From: Microbacterium azadirachtae
Lineage (GTDB): Bacteria; Actinomycetota; Actinomycetes; Actinomycetales; Microbacteriaceae
Length of the DNA: 64,000 nucleotides
Assembly (NCBI RefSeq): GCF_000956545.1
Contig: NZ_JYIT01000077.1
Location: 1-64,000, forward strand
Direction: 5' to 3'
The position numbers were made by a program, and so were the translations under genes. The notes under the pieces were generated by a model. The model saw nothing but the letters and a program-made list of their open reading frames with translations. It did not search any database and was not told where the DNA came from. Of the stretch, positions 50,445-59,210 are shown in pieces; positions within the stretch are counted from its first letter, which is position 1, and every line of letters begins with the position of its first letter.

Positions 50445-51806
50445 ATGACCGACTACGCCGTCGTCAACCCGGCCACGGGCGAGACCCTGGCCACCTACGA
50501 GACCTTCACCGACGCGCAGATCGACGACGCCGTCGCGCGCGCCCACGCGGCCGCCGCGGTCTGGGGTCGCACGCCCGTCGCCGAGCGCGCCGCGGTCGTG
50601 CGCCGGATCGCCGAGGGCCACCGCGCCCGCCGCGACGAGTTCGCCGCGATCATCACCCGGGAGATGGGCAAGCCGCTCGCCGCCGCCGCGGGCGAGGTCG
50701 ACTTCGCCGCCGACATCATCGAGTTCTACGCCGACAACGCGGAGAAGATCACCGCCGACCAGCCGCTGGACATCCTCGGAGACGGCTCGGCGGTCATCCG
50801 CAAGGCCCCGCTGGGCGTGCTGTTCGGCATCATGCCGTGGAACTTCCCGGCCTACCAGGTCGCGCGCTTCGCAGGCCCGAACCTGGCGATCGGCAACACG
50901 ATCATCCTCAAGCACGCGCCGCAGTGCCCCGAGTCCGCGGCGATCCTCGAGGAGATCTACCGCGACGCGGGCCTTCCCGACGGCGCCTACGTGAACGTCT
51001 ACGCCACCAACGAGCAGTCCGCCGCGATCGTCGCGGACCCGCGCGTGCAGGGCGTCTCGGTCACGGGCTCCGAGCGTGCGGGCGCCGCGGTCGCCGAGAT
51101 CGCCGGCCGCAACCTGAAGAAGGTCGCTCTGGAGCTCGGCGGATCCGACCCGTTCATCCTGCTCTCCACGGACGACCTGGACGCCACGGTCGAGGCAGCC
51201 GTCGCGGCGCGCCTGGACAACAACGGCCAGGCCTGCAACGGCGCCAAGCGGTTCATCGTGGTCGACGGCCTGTACGACGCGTTCGTCGAGAAGGCGGTCG
51301 CCGCTCTCGCCGCGGTCACGCCGGCCGACCCGACCCAGGAGGACACCGTCCTCGGCCCGCTCGTGTCCGAGGCCGCCGCGGTCAACCTGCAGAAGCAGGT
51401 CGACACCGCGGTCGCTCAGGGGGCGACGCTGCTGACCGGAGGCACGCGCGAGGGGGCGTTCTACGCGCCGACGCTGCTCGCCGACGTGACGCCGGAGATG
51501 GACGTGTACCGCGAGGAGCTGTTCGGCCCGGCTGCGGTGGTCTACCGCGTGGCGGACGAGGATGCGGCCGTCGCCCTCGCCAACGACACCTCCTTCGGGC
51601 TCGGCTCCTACGTCTACACCACGGACGAGGCGCAGGCCGAGCGTGTGGCGAACGGCATCGATGCGGGCATGGTCTACGTCAACGTCGTGCTCGCCGACAG
51701 CCCGGAGCTGCCCTTCGGCGGCGTGAAGCGCAGCGGCACCTCGCGCGAGCTCGGTCTGCTGGCCGCGGACGAGTTCGTGAACAAGAAGCTCATCCGCGTG
51801 GCCTGA
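50445..51806 (+). CDS. NAD-dependent aldehyde dehydrogenase, Sad/YneI-like
   Basis: 453 aa, the short form without the N-terminal arm. GIMPWNFPAYQVARF, VSVTGSERAGAAV, LELGGSDPFIL and the nucleophile in NNGQACNGAKRF mark the YneI/Sad group of succinate-semialdehyde dehydrogenases. In the locus it could oxidise succinate semialdehyde or, equally, 4-aminobutanal to GABA, which would connect the oxidase to GabT. GAAAGGAAC precedes the ATG. A long perfect terminator follows. Confidence 0.85.
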   Translation: MTDYAVVNPATGETLATYETFTDAQIDDAVARAHAAAAVWGRTPVAERAAVVRRIAEGHRARRDEFAAIITREMGKPLAAAAGEVDFAADIIEFYADNAEKITADQPLDILGDGSAVIRKAPLGVLFGIMPWNFPAYQVARFAGPNLAIGNTIILKHAPQCPESAAILEEIYRDAGLPDGAYVNVYATNEQSAAIVADPRVQGVSVTGSERAGAAVAEIAGRNLKKVALELGGSDPFILLSTDDLDATVEAAVAARLDNNGQACNGAKRFIVVDGLYDAFVEKAVAALAAVTPADPTQEDTVLGPLVSEAAAVNLQKQVDTAVAQGATLLTGGTREGAFYAPTLLADVTPEMDVYREELFGPAAVVYRVADEDAAVALANDTSFGLGSYVYTTDEAQAERVANGIDAGMVYVNVVLADSPELPFGGVKRSGTSRELGLLAADEFVNKKLIRVA

Positions 51807-51849
51807 TTCCGGCGACTCGGATCCCGTCCCGCCGCACTCAGCGGGAAGG

Positions 51850-51886
51850 AAGGGCCGGACGACGTGACCGACGTCGTCCGGCCCTT
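51850..51886 (+). terminator. Strong terminator after the aldehyde dehydrogenase gene
   Basis: Perfect 16-bp arms (AAGGGCCGGACGACGT and complement), 5-base loop, 44 bases after the stop. Confidence 0.88.
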
Positions 51887-52031
51887 CGTCGTGTCCCGCC
51901 CGGAGTGTGCGCACACCTCGAAGAGAGCATCAGGAGACGGTTCGAGAACCGGGGATCGGATCCCTCCGGCCCTCGCCCACGCCTGCGGGCGTAGCCTCGA
52001 GATGCCCTGTTCGCTTTCACGAGAGGCATCC

Positions 52032-53756
52032 ATGACCACCGTCGCCGAGAACATCGTCAGCTCCCTCCACGCGAACGGGGTGAAGCGCGTGTACGGGATC
52101 CCGGGGGACTCCCTGAACGGCTTCACCGACGCGCTCCGCAAGGACGGCACGATCCGCTGGGTGCACGTGCGCCACGAGGAGACCGCCGCCTTCGCCGCCG
52201 CGGCGGAGGCCGCGCTCACCGGCGACCTCGCCGTCGTCGCCGGATCCTGCGGGCCGGGCAACCTGCACCTGATCAACGGCCTCTACGACGCGAACCGCTC
52301 GCGCGTGCCGGTGCTCGCGATCGCGGCGCACATCCCGACCAGCGAGATCGGCACCCAGTACTTCCAGGAGACGCACCCGCAGGAGCTGTTCCGCGAGTGC
52401 AGCGTGTACGTCGAGTACGTCTCGGATCCGGTGCAGATGCCGCGGCTGCTGCAGGTCGCGATGCGCCAGGCGATCGCCCGGCGCGGCGTCGCGGTGCTGG
52501 TGATCCCCGGCGATATCGCCCTGGCGGAGGCGGTGGACGACCGCGTCGCCGTGATCGAGCGCAGCCGCCCGATCGTCGTGCCCGCCCCGGACGAGCTGGA
52601 GCGGGCGGCCACCCTGCTGAACGCGGCGTCGAAGGTGACGATCCTCGCCGGCGCGGGCGCGGAGGGCGCGCACGACGAGGTCGTGGCGCTCGCCGACCGT
52701 CTCGCCGCACCGGTCGTGCACGCGCTGCGCGGCAAGGAGTTCGTCGAGTACGACAACCCGTTCGACGTGGGGATGACGGGACTGCTCGGCTTCGCGTCGG
52801 GCTACCGCGCGATGGAGGGCGCGGACGCCCTCCTGATCCTCGGATCCGACTTCCCCTATCCGCAGTTCTATCCGGCGGACGCCACCACGATCCAGGTCGA
52901 CATCCGCGGCGAGAACCTCGGGCGGCGGCACCCGCTCGATCTGGGCCTGGTCGGCGACGTCGGCGCGACCGCGGCGGCCCTGCTTCCGCGCCTCAAGGGC
53001 GATCGTCGACGGGCCCACCTCGACGACGCCACGGCGCACTACCGCAAGACGCGCGCGAAGCTCGACGAGCTGGCGGTGCCGTCGCGGGGCAAGGCGCCCA
53101 TCCATCCGCAGTACCTGGCGCGGCTGCTGGACGAGGCGGCCGCCGACGACGCCGTGTTCACGGCGGACGTCGGCTCGCCTACGGTCTGGGCGGCCCGCTA
53201 CCTGCACATGAACGGGAAGCGCCGGCTGATCGGATCCTTCAACCACGGGTCCATGGCGAATGCCCTGCTGCACGGCATCGGCGCGCAGGCGTCCGAACCC
53301 GGCCGCCAGGTCGTGGCGCTCGCCGGGGACGGCGGGCTCACGATGATGCTGGGCGAGCTGATCTCCCTCACCCAGAACGACCTGCCGGTCAAGACGATCG
53401 TCGTGAACAACTCCTCGCTGAACTTCGTCGAGCTCGAGATGAAGGCCGCCGGCTTCGTGAACTACGGCACCGAGCTGCGCAACCCCGACTTCGCTGCGGT
53501 CGCAGAAGCCATGGGCATCTTTGCCCGCCGGGTGGAGCGCAGCGAGGATCTTCCCGCGGCGCTCGCCGAGGTGCTGGCCCACGACGGCCCCGCGCTGCTC
53601 GACGTGGTCACCGAGCGGCAGGAGCTGTCGATGCCGCCCGCGGTGAACGCGGAGCAGGTGAAGGGCTTCGCGCTGTACGCGATCCGCACCGTGCTCTCGG
53701 GTCGTGGTGACGAGCTGCTCGATCTCGCCAAGGCCAACTGGCGTCAGCTGTTCTGA
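52032..53756 (+). CDS. poxB: Pyruvate oxidase/dehydrogenase (quinone), ThDP-dependent
   Basis: 574 aa. Order: Pyr domain with the catalytic Glu in HVRHEETAAFAAAAEA, central FAD-binding domain (~190-330), and ThDP-binding PP domain with ALAGDGGLTMMLGELISL and the closing NN of TIVVNNSSLNF. It fits PoxB, a peripheral membrane flavoenzyme that decarboxylates pyruvate to acetate and CO2 and reduces menaquinone. The short C-terminal tail (LDLAKANWRQLF) could be the membrane-binding helix. Its acetate would feed the malate synthase pathway nearby. Confidence 0.9.
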   Translation: MTTVAENIVSSLHANGVKRVYGIPGDSLNGFTDALRKDGTIRWVHVRHEETAAFAAAAEAALTGDLAVVAGSCGPGNLHLINGLYDANRSRVPVLAIAAHIPTSEIGTQYFQETHPQELFRECSVYVEYVSDPVQMPRLLQVAMRQAIARRGVAVLVIPGDIALAEAVDDRVAVIERSRPIVVPAPDELERAATLLNAASKVTILAGAGAEGAHDEVVALADRLAAPVVHALRGKEFVEYDNPFDVGMTGLLGFASGYRAMEGADALLILGSDFPYPQFYPADATTIQVDIRGENLGRRHPLDLGLVGDVGATAAALLPRLKGDRRRAHLDDATAHYRKTRAKLDELAVPSRGKAPIHPQYLARLLDEAAADDAVFTADVGSPTVWAARYLHMNGKRRLIGSFNHGSMANALLHGIGAQASEPGRQVVALAGDGGLTMMLGELISLTQNDLPVKTIVVNNSSLNFVELEMKAAGFVNYGTELRNPDFAAVAEAMGIFARRVERSEDLPAALAEVLAHDGPALLDVVTERQELSMPPAVNAEQVKGFALYAIRTVLSGRGDELLDLAKANWRQLF

Positions 53757-53819
53757 GCTGATCCGGATCCCGTCCGCCGCCGTCCTCTGGGATATGCGGG
53801 GAGGGGATCCGGACCCTGT

Positions 53820-56630
53820 TCAGTCCTCCGCCAGCCGGCGCACCTCGGCGGCCTCGGCCTCGCGGCCCAGGCCCTGCAGCACGTCGCCGAGCTCGAGCGC
53901 GGCGATCTGGCGCAGCGGCGGGATCTGCTCGGCCTGGTCGAGCACGGCCCGGTATGCGGCGACGGCGTCCGCGGCGCGGCCGACGCCGTGCAGCGCCCGC
54001 GCCGCGAGCAGGGCCGACCCGCCGGCGGACTGCGGGTCGCCGACCTCGGCGAACGCGTCCGAGGCGGTGAGCGCGGCGGCGACGCCCTCGTCGATGCGGT
54101 CGGCGGCGAGCAGGGCCCTCGCCCGGGAGTCGCGGACGTCTGCGATCACCCAGGCGGCGTCGTTCGCGCGGGCGATCTCCTCGACCTCGTCGAACAGGGC
54201 GAAGGCGCGGTCGTCGCGCCGCGCCCCGTAGGACTGGCCGAGGTTGTGGAGCACCTCGACGACGGCGGCCGGGGCGTCCTCGGCGGTGCGCACGATCTGC
54301 GCAGCCTCCTCGAGCGTCGCCACCGCCTGCTCCGGCTCCTCGTACTGCGCGAGGATCTGGGCTCGACTCATCAGCGCGAGCGCCTGGTCGGCCGGGTTCT
54401 CGGCCTCTCCGAAGAGCTCCGCCGCATAGCCGAACACGCCGTACGCCTGCCCGCCCTCTCCCGCGGCGCGGAAGGCCCGGGCGAGCATGAGCGCGGTCAT
54501 CGCGCGGCTTCCCGCTGGGACGTCGGTGCGCTCCTCGAGCTGCAGCACCTCGCCGAACAGCTCCGCCGCCTCGTCGGCGGCTCCGGAGCTCAGCATCGTG
54601 CGCGCCACGCGGTACTTCGCCGCGGCGACGTCTCCGCCGGTCTGCTCCACGAGGCGGGCGCCGACGCGATAGCGGGCGAGCGCCTGCTCGGGAGCCTCCG
54701 CGTCCTCCCAGAGCGCTCCGGCGAGCATCTGCGCGTTCGCGAGCGAGACCCGTCCTCCCAGCTCCGCGAGGAGGCGGCTCGCCTCGTCGGCGTCGGCGGC
54801 GCCCTCGGTGAACTCGCCGCGCCCGCCGCGGATCCGTGCCCGCAGCTCGAGCGTGCGCGCGCGCACGCCGCGGGGGAGTTCGGGGTCGGCGAGAAGACGC
54901 TCGATCCGGGCGTTCCCCGCTTCTGTGCGGTCCGCACGCAGCAGCGCCATGATCGCGGCGAACTCGGCGCCGTATCCCATCCGGGCGTCCCCGGCCCGGG
55001 CGAACAGCGCTCCCGCCTGCTCCGCGAGCTCGAGCGCGGCGTCGGGGTCGTCGTCGATCCGGCCGAAGGCGATCGTGAGGGCGATGTCGCCCCGGGTGTC
55101 CGGCGGCAGGACGGCGGCCGGATCCGCGGACTCCGCGAGGAGCTCCGCGAGCGCGGCCGTGTCCTCCGCGGTGGCCGTGCCGAACAGCGCCAGCCCGAAC
55201 CGCTCCTCGAGGTCTGCCTGGGCGTGCCGTCCTGCGGCGCGCAGCGTGCGGATCCGGTCGGGCAGCAGCTCCTGGGCCTCGTCGATCCGCTCCAGATTCA
55301 CCAGCGCCGCCAGGCGCTGTCCGGTGAGCACGGCGCGGCGCTCGGGATCCACCTCGTCGATCACGTGCGGCAGGATGTCCAGCGTCTCGGCGGCCGCCCC
55401 GTAGCCGGAGATGTCCAGCGCGCGGCGGTACCAGCCGTCGGCGTCGGCCGGAGTCGTCTCCGGCGCGGGGGCCGTGAACACGTCGCTGCGGATCGGCACC
55501 TCGTAGCGCTCCGCGGCCCTCTGCCGCGCGTTCTGCAGGCGACGGGCATGGTTGTCGGTGCCGTCGCGCTCGTCGAAGCGCGCGCCGAGGCGCTCCGCTC
55601 CGGCCCAGGCGACCGGGGCCAGCTCGGCCGCGGTCCAGACGCCCTCGTGCGGTCCGAAGAACCGCTCCAGCCCGGCCGCGTCCGCACCCCGCACCGGTGT
55701 GGTCCCGTGTCCGGCGGCAGCGACGGCGTCGAGCGCGGTGCCGACCGCGGTGAGCATCCCGAAGTGCCCCTGCGCGTTGAGGGCGTCGTGCGCGAGCCAG
55801 GGCAGGTGCCGCTCGACGAGCGCGAGCGCGCGCGCCTCGTTGCCGGTGATCGCGCAGAAGCGGATGCTGTTCGCGATCGCGGTCAGCAGGTCCGGGTTGT
55901 CCTTGGCGAGGCGGTAGCTGCGCAGGTGCGCCGCCTTCGCCTCCTCGCCGCGATCGAGACGCAGGTAGGGGAGCAGAGCCAGCGAGAGCGCGTGCTCGGG
56001 CTCCTCGCCGCAGGAGAAGCCGCCCTCGACCATCTCCTCGACGAGCCGGATCGCCTCCTCGTCGCGGCCCGTGTCGGCGAAGAAGCCGGCGATCTGGCTG
56101 CGCCCGCACGCGTCGCAGTGGCTGTGGGAGTCGCGCGGCGTGGTCTCGAGCCGGATGCGGAGCTGCTCCGCCTCGTCCAGGCGGCCGGCGGCGTGCGCAT
56201 CCTCGAAGCGGGCCATGAGCACGCCGCTGGGTCCGAGGCCCGCGGCGCGGTAGTGGGACTCCATGTCGTCGAGCACGGCGGCGATCTGTTCCGGGGCGAA
56301 GGCGGGCGACCCGCGCAGCGACGACGCCATCCACTTGAACTGCCACATCAGGTCGGCGGCGCCGTTGTCGATGTCGGCCGGGAAGCGCGCCGGGTCGGCG
56401 TCATGGCGGGCCAGGCACCACGCGAACGAGCTCAGCATCAGATCGGTCAGCCCGCCCATGTTCGCGGACGCGGTCTGCCTCATGCGGGCCTGGTACTCGA
56501 GCGTCTCGTCGCCGAGCTCCTGGGCGAGCGCGACGGCCTGTGCGACGAGCTCCTGCTCGTGCGGTCCCCACGGGGTGCGGTCGATCTCCTCGAACAGCCG
56601 GGTCAGCTGCGTGTTCTGGCCTGTCATCAT
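53820..56630 (-). CDS. Large TPR-repeat protein, partner of the HSP90-family protein
   Basis: 936 aa, almost wholly alpha-helical with degenerate 34-residue TPR-like pairs from ~residue 180 to the end (for instance DEEAIRLVEEMVEGGF, ADQALALMSRAQILAQYEE, AADAVAAYRAVLDQAEQ). A cysteine motif SHCDACGRSQ near residue 170 may bind metal. No signal or membrane segment, so cytoplasmic. The ATG at 56630 overlaps the stop of the HSP90-like gene (ATGA), so the two proteins are made together. TPR proteins are the standard co-chaperone type for eukaryotic HSP90. Function otherwise unknown; annotated relatives are just called TPR proteins. Confidence 0.85.
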   Translation of the reverse strand: MMTGQNTQLTRLFEEIDRTPWGPHEQELVAQAVALAQELGDETLEYQARMRQTASANMGGLTDLMLSSFAWCLARHDADPARFPADIDNGAADLMWQFKWMASSLRGSPAFAPEQIAAVLDDMESHYRAAGLGPSGVLMARFEDAHAAGRLDEAEQLRIRLETTPRDSHSHCDACGRSQIAGFFADTGRDEEAIRLVEEMVEGGFSCGEEPEHALSLALLPYLRLDRGEEAKAAHLRSYRLAKDNPDLLTAIANSIRFCAITGNEARALALVERHLPWLAHDALNAQGHFGMLTAVGTALDAVAAAGHGTTPVRGADAAGLERFFGPHEGVWTAAELAPVAWAGAERLGARFDERDGTDNHARRLQNARQRAAERYEVPIRSDVFTAPAPETTPADADGWYRRALDISGYGAAAETLDILPHVIDEVDPERRAVLTGQRLAALVNLERIDEAQELLPDRIRTLRAAGRHAQADLEERFGLALFGTATAEDTAALAELLAESADPAAVLPPDTRGDIALTIAFGRIDDDPDAALELAEQAGALFARAGDARMGYGAEFAAIMALLRADRTEAGNARIERLLADPELPRGVRARTLELRARIRGGRGEFTEGAADADEASRLLAELGGRVSLANAQMLAGALWEDAEAPEQALARYRVGARLVEQTGGDVAAAKYRVARTMLSSGAADEAAELFGEVLQLEERTDVPAGSRAMTALMLARAFRAAGEGGQAYGVFGYAAELFGEAENPADQALALMSRAQILAQYEEPEQAVATLEEAAQIVRTAEDAPAAVVEVLHNLGQSYGARRDDRAFALFDEVEEIARANDAAWVIADVRDSRARALLAADRIDEGVAAALTASDAFAEVGDPQSAGGSALLAARALHGVGRAADAVAAYRAVLDQAEQIPPLRQIAALELGDVLQGLGREAEAAEVRRLAED

Positions 56631-58534
56631 CCATCCTCGGGGTCGAGAGCGGTCGGATCGTCGTCGGAGAGGACGACCGGGAGCGGATCGGGGGCGCCCG
56701 GGACGACGCCGGCCGAGAGCGCGACGAGATCGGCGAGGGCGCCGGTCATCAGCGCGCGGTCGGCGTCGCTCAGCGGGCGGTGCCCCGCCAGCAGCGCCTG
56801 GATGTAGAGCAGCTGCACGGTGCGCGCGAACACGGCGTCGTCGGCGACGTCGCGCAGCGCCCGCACCGCGCGGTTGGCGCCGTTGAGGCAGAGGCGGGCG
56901 GCCGACGCGTCGTCGCCCGCCGGGGAGACCGCCTCGTCGATCCGGTCCAGCACGCCGCCCCAGAGCGCCCCGCTGGCGCCCTTGGTGCGGGTGCGGTCGA
57001 GGCGGCGCAGCACGGCGGGGTCCGCGACGTACAGCGAGGGGAGCTCGGGCTGATCGATCATGCGCACCACCACGCGGCACCCCACCTCGGCGAGCACCGC
57101 CGAGGCGCGGTCCTCCAGCGCGACCGCATCGGCGCGGTCGTCGAGCGGCGGCGGATCCAGCCGGTCCAGCTCGCCGACGACGTCGACGCGCTCGACCGCG
57201 ACGGCGGGATGCAGCTCCGGCAGGCTGCGGATCAGATCCGCGTCGTAGAGGTAGCCGCCGTTGACCAGCACGTGCTCCGGACGGCTGATGCCGGCCACCT
57301 GGCGGAACTCGTCCACGGTGTCCGCGTAGCGGATGCGGTCGAAGCGCTCGACCAGATCCCCCACGCTCATCGTGCCGTGCGTCGTCTCGACCGTGAGCCA
57401 GCGCGTGATGAAGCGCGCGAGCTCCTCGTCGTGACGGATGAGGGACTTGAGCCCCACCTCGTGCACCGCCACGAACTGCGCGAGCCGGTGCGGTTCGCGC
57501 AGGCCCAGCTCGAGCACCCAGCGCCGGATCGCGGCACCCAGCTCCTCGCGGACCCGGGCGAGCGCCTCGTCCTCGACGAGGGCCTCCCGGCTGGCGGTCG
57601 GGTTCAGGCCGGTCGAGTCGATCACCGCGCGGACGAAGAACGCCCAGTCCGGGAGCACGTCGTCGGCGCGCTCGGAGAGCAGCATCCGGCCGAGGTACAT
57701 GCGGGTGGCCTGGCGGGCGCCGGGCGGGGGAGCGAAGGGCAGCACGTAGGCGATGCCGCGCGTGCCGGTGGCGGCATCGGCCAGCTCGATCACATCCAGC
57801 GGCGTCGCGCCGAGGAGCTCGCGGCCGTACTGCACCACCGCGGCCGGATCCTCCCGCGGGGCGAGGAACGGAGCGGCGTGCGTGATCGAGTCGGTGCCGC
57901 CGCCGGTCTCCAGCAGCACGGAGACGGGCAGGAACTCGGCGAACGTCTCCGCGAGCTCGCGGACAGCGGGGGCCCGGAGCAGGTCGCCCGCGTCGAACCG
58001 CGGGATCAGGTGCACGCTGGTGCCGACCGGCAGGTCCTCGTCGAGCTCGCGCACGCGGAACGTGCCGTCGGCGGATCCGATCCACTCGACCGGGGCGCCG
58101 CCGCAGGCGCTGCGCGAGCGGATGCGGATGGTGTCGGCCACCATGAAGCAGCTCAGCAGCCCGATGCCGAACTGGCCGAGGTAGTCGCTGCGGGGCAGGT
58201 CGAAGATGTCCCGCTTGGAGCTGCGTCCGACAGTGGCCAGCAGCTCCGCGACCTCGGTCGCGGTGAGTCCGACGCCGTCGTCGCTGAGGACGAACTCCGC
58301 GTCCGCTCCGCTCGCGTCCGAGGGATCCGCTGCGGGGAGCGGCCGGATGCGGATGGTGCCGCCGCCGCCGTCGACCTCGCGCCGCGCCGTGACGGCGTCG
58401 CGGGCGTTCTGCAGCAGCTCGCGCAGGTAGACCCGGGGGCTCGAGTAGATGTGCCGGCTCAGCAGATCGACGACTCCGCGCAGGTCCACCTGGAACTGCT
58501 GCGCCTCCGCCCGAGCGCCGTCCTCCGTCCCCAT
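56627..58534 (-). CDS. Divergent HSP90-family (HtpG-like) chaperone
   Basis: 635 aa. The GHKL ATPase site is intact: YLRELLQNARDA (Glu39, Asn43, Asp46), LSDDGVGLTATEVAELL and YLGQFGIGLLSC. ATVGRSSK and the middle-domain phrase NPTASREALVED (Arg316) match HtpG. The C-terminal third is poorly conserved, and the protein ends in an acidic tail (SDDDPTALDPEDG). It is longer and clearly distinct from housekeeping HtpG of E. coli. RBS AGGGGGG precedes the ATG. It is the first gene of a two-gene operon with the TPR protein. ATPase chaperone function is expected; clients are unknown. Confidence 0.88.
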   Translation of the reverse strand: MGTEDGARAEAQQFQVDLRGVVDLLSRHIYSSPRVYLRELLQNARDAVTARREVDGGGGTIRIRPLPAADPSDASGADAEFVLSDDGVGLTATEVAELLATVGRSSKRDIFDLPRSDYLGQFGIGLLSCFMVADTIRIRSRSACGGAPVEWIGSADGTFRVRELDEDLPVGTSVHLIPRFDAGDLLRAPAVRELAETFAEFLPVSVLLETGGGTDSITHAAPFLAPREDPAAVVQYGRELLGATPLDVIELADAATGTRGIAYVLPFAPPPGARQATRMYLGRMLLSERADDVLPDWAFFVRAVIDSTGLNPTASREALVEDEALARVREELGAAIRRWVLELGLREPHRLAQFVAVHEVGLKSLIRHDEELARFITRWLTVETTHGTMSVGDLVERFDRIRYADTVDEFRQVAGISRPEHVLVNGGYLYDADLIRSLPELHPAVAVERVDVVGELDRLDPPPLDDRADAVALEDRASAVLAEVGCRVVVRMIDQPELPSLYVADPAVLRRLDRTRTKGASGALWGGVLDRIDEAVSPAGDDASAARLCLNGANRAVRALRDVADDAVFARTVQLLYIQALLAGHRPLSDADRALMTGALADLVALSAGVVPGAPDPLPVVLSDDDPTALDPEDG

Positions 58535-58674
58535 CGGCCCCCCTCGTCTCCACGTCCGCCGCGGGCGCCGCAGGCCCGTCTTCCGAGCCTAACAACCCTC
58601 GCCGGTGCCCCGTCCGCCACGCCCGGCCGCGCCCGGGATGCGCCCTCGGTTCGGACCGTCCGTGCGGATGCCGT

Positions 58675-58680
58675 ACACTG
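58675..58680 (+). promoter_or_regulatory. Candidate -10 box for the tRNA-Trp/secE transcript
   Basis: TACACT, ~88 bases upstream of the tRNA. The -35 region is not clear. A palindrome AGAGATC-TCCG-GATCTCT directly before the tRNA may take part in RNA processing. Confidence 0.4.
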
Positions 58681-58767
58681 GACGAGCAGTTGTTGTCTGC
58701 ATTCTTTCGCCGTGCCCCGGGTCATCCCGAGCGCAGAGAGGATGCGGACAGAGATCTCCGGATCTCT

Positions 58768-58840
<73 letters not shown>

Positions 58841-58879
58841 CGCGTCGGCGCGCAGCCGGCACACGAAAGGTACTCGAGG

Positions 58880-59155
58880 ATGGTTCAGGACGCATCGGGC
58901 GCCGTGGTTCCCACGGCGAACGGCGGCGCGAGCCGCGACAAGAAGCTGGGCTTCTTCGGTCGCATCGCGCTGTTCTTCCGTCAGGTGATCGCGGAGCTCC
59001 GCAAGGTGGTCACCCCCACGCGCAAGGAGCTCGTCAAGTACACCCTGGTCGTTCTGGGCTTCGTCATCGTGATGATGGCCCTGGTGTACGGGCTCGACAT
59101 GGCCTTCTCGTGGCTGACGACGCAAGTCTTCGGGGTTCCCGGGAAAACCGCGTGA
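58880..59155 (+). CDS. secE: Preprotein translocase subunit SecE
   Basis: 91 aa. A polar N-terminus (MVQDASGAVVPTANGG) precedes the amphipathic SecE helix FFRQVIAELRKVVTPTRKEL and one membrane span (VVLGFVIVMMALVYGLDMAF). It is the essential small subunit of SecYEG and clamps SecY. The ATG at 58880 lies 39 bases after tRNA-Trp. nusG follows 55 bases later, the usual order. Confidence 0.97.
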   Translation: MVQDASGAVVPTANGGASRDKKLGFFGRIALFFRQVIAELRKVVTPTRKELVKYTLVVLGFVIVMMALVYGLDMAFSWLTTQVFGVPGKTA

Positions 59156-59210
59156 TCCCGCGGCCCGGCGGCAGCTGACCCCGGGCCGAACCTGAAGGAG
59201 AGAAGAGCAA

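Noticed and set aside
53820..58595. A 1591-codon open frame covering both the TPR gene and the HSP90 gene
   Set aside because: Beyond 56630 the frame is a shadow of the HSP90-like gene, whose own frame contains the GHKL motifs. The two genes overlap by only 4 nt.
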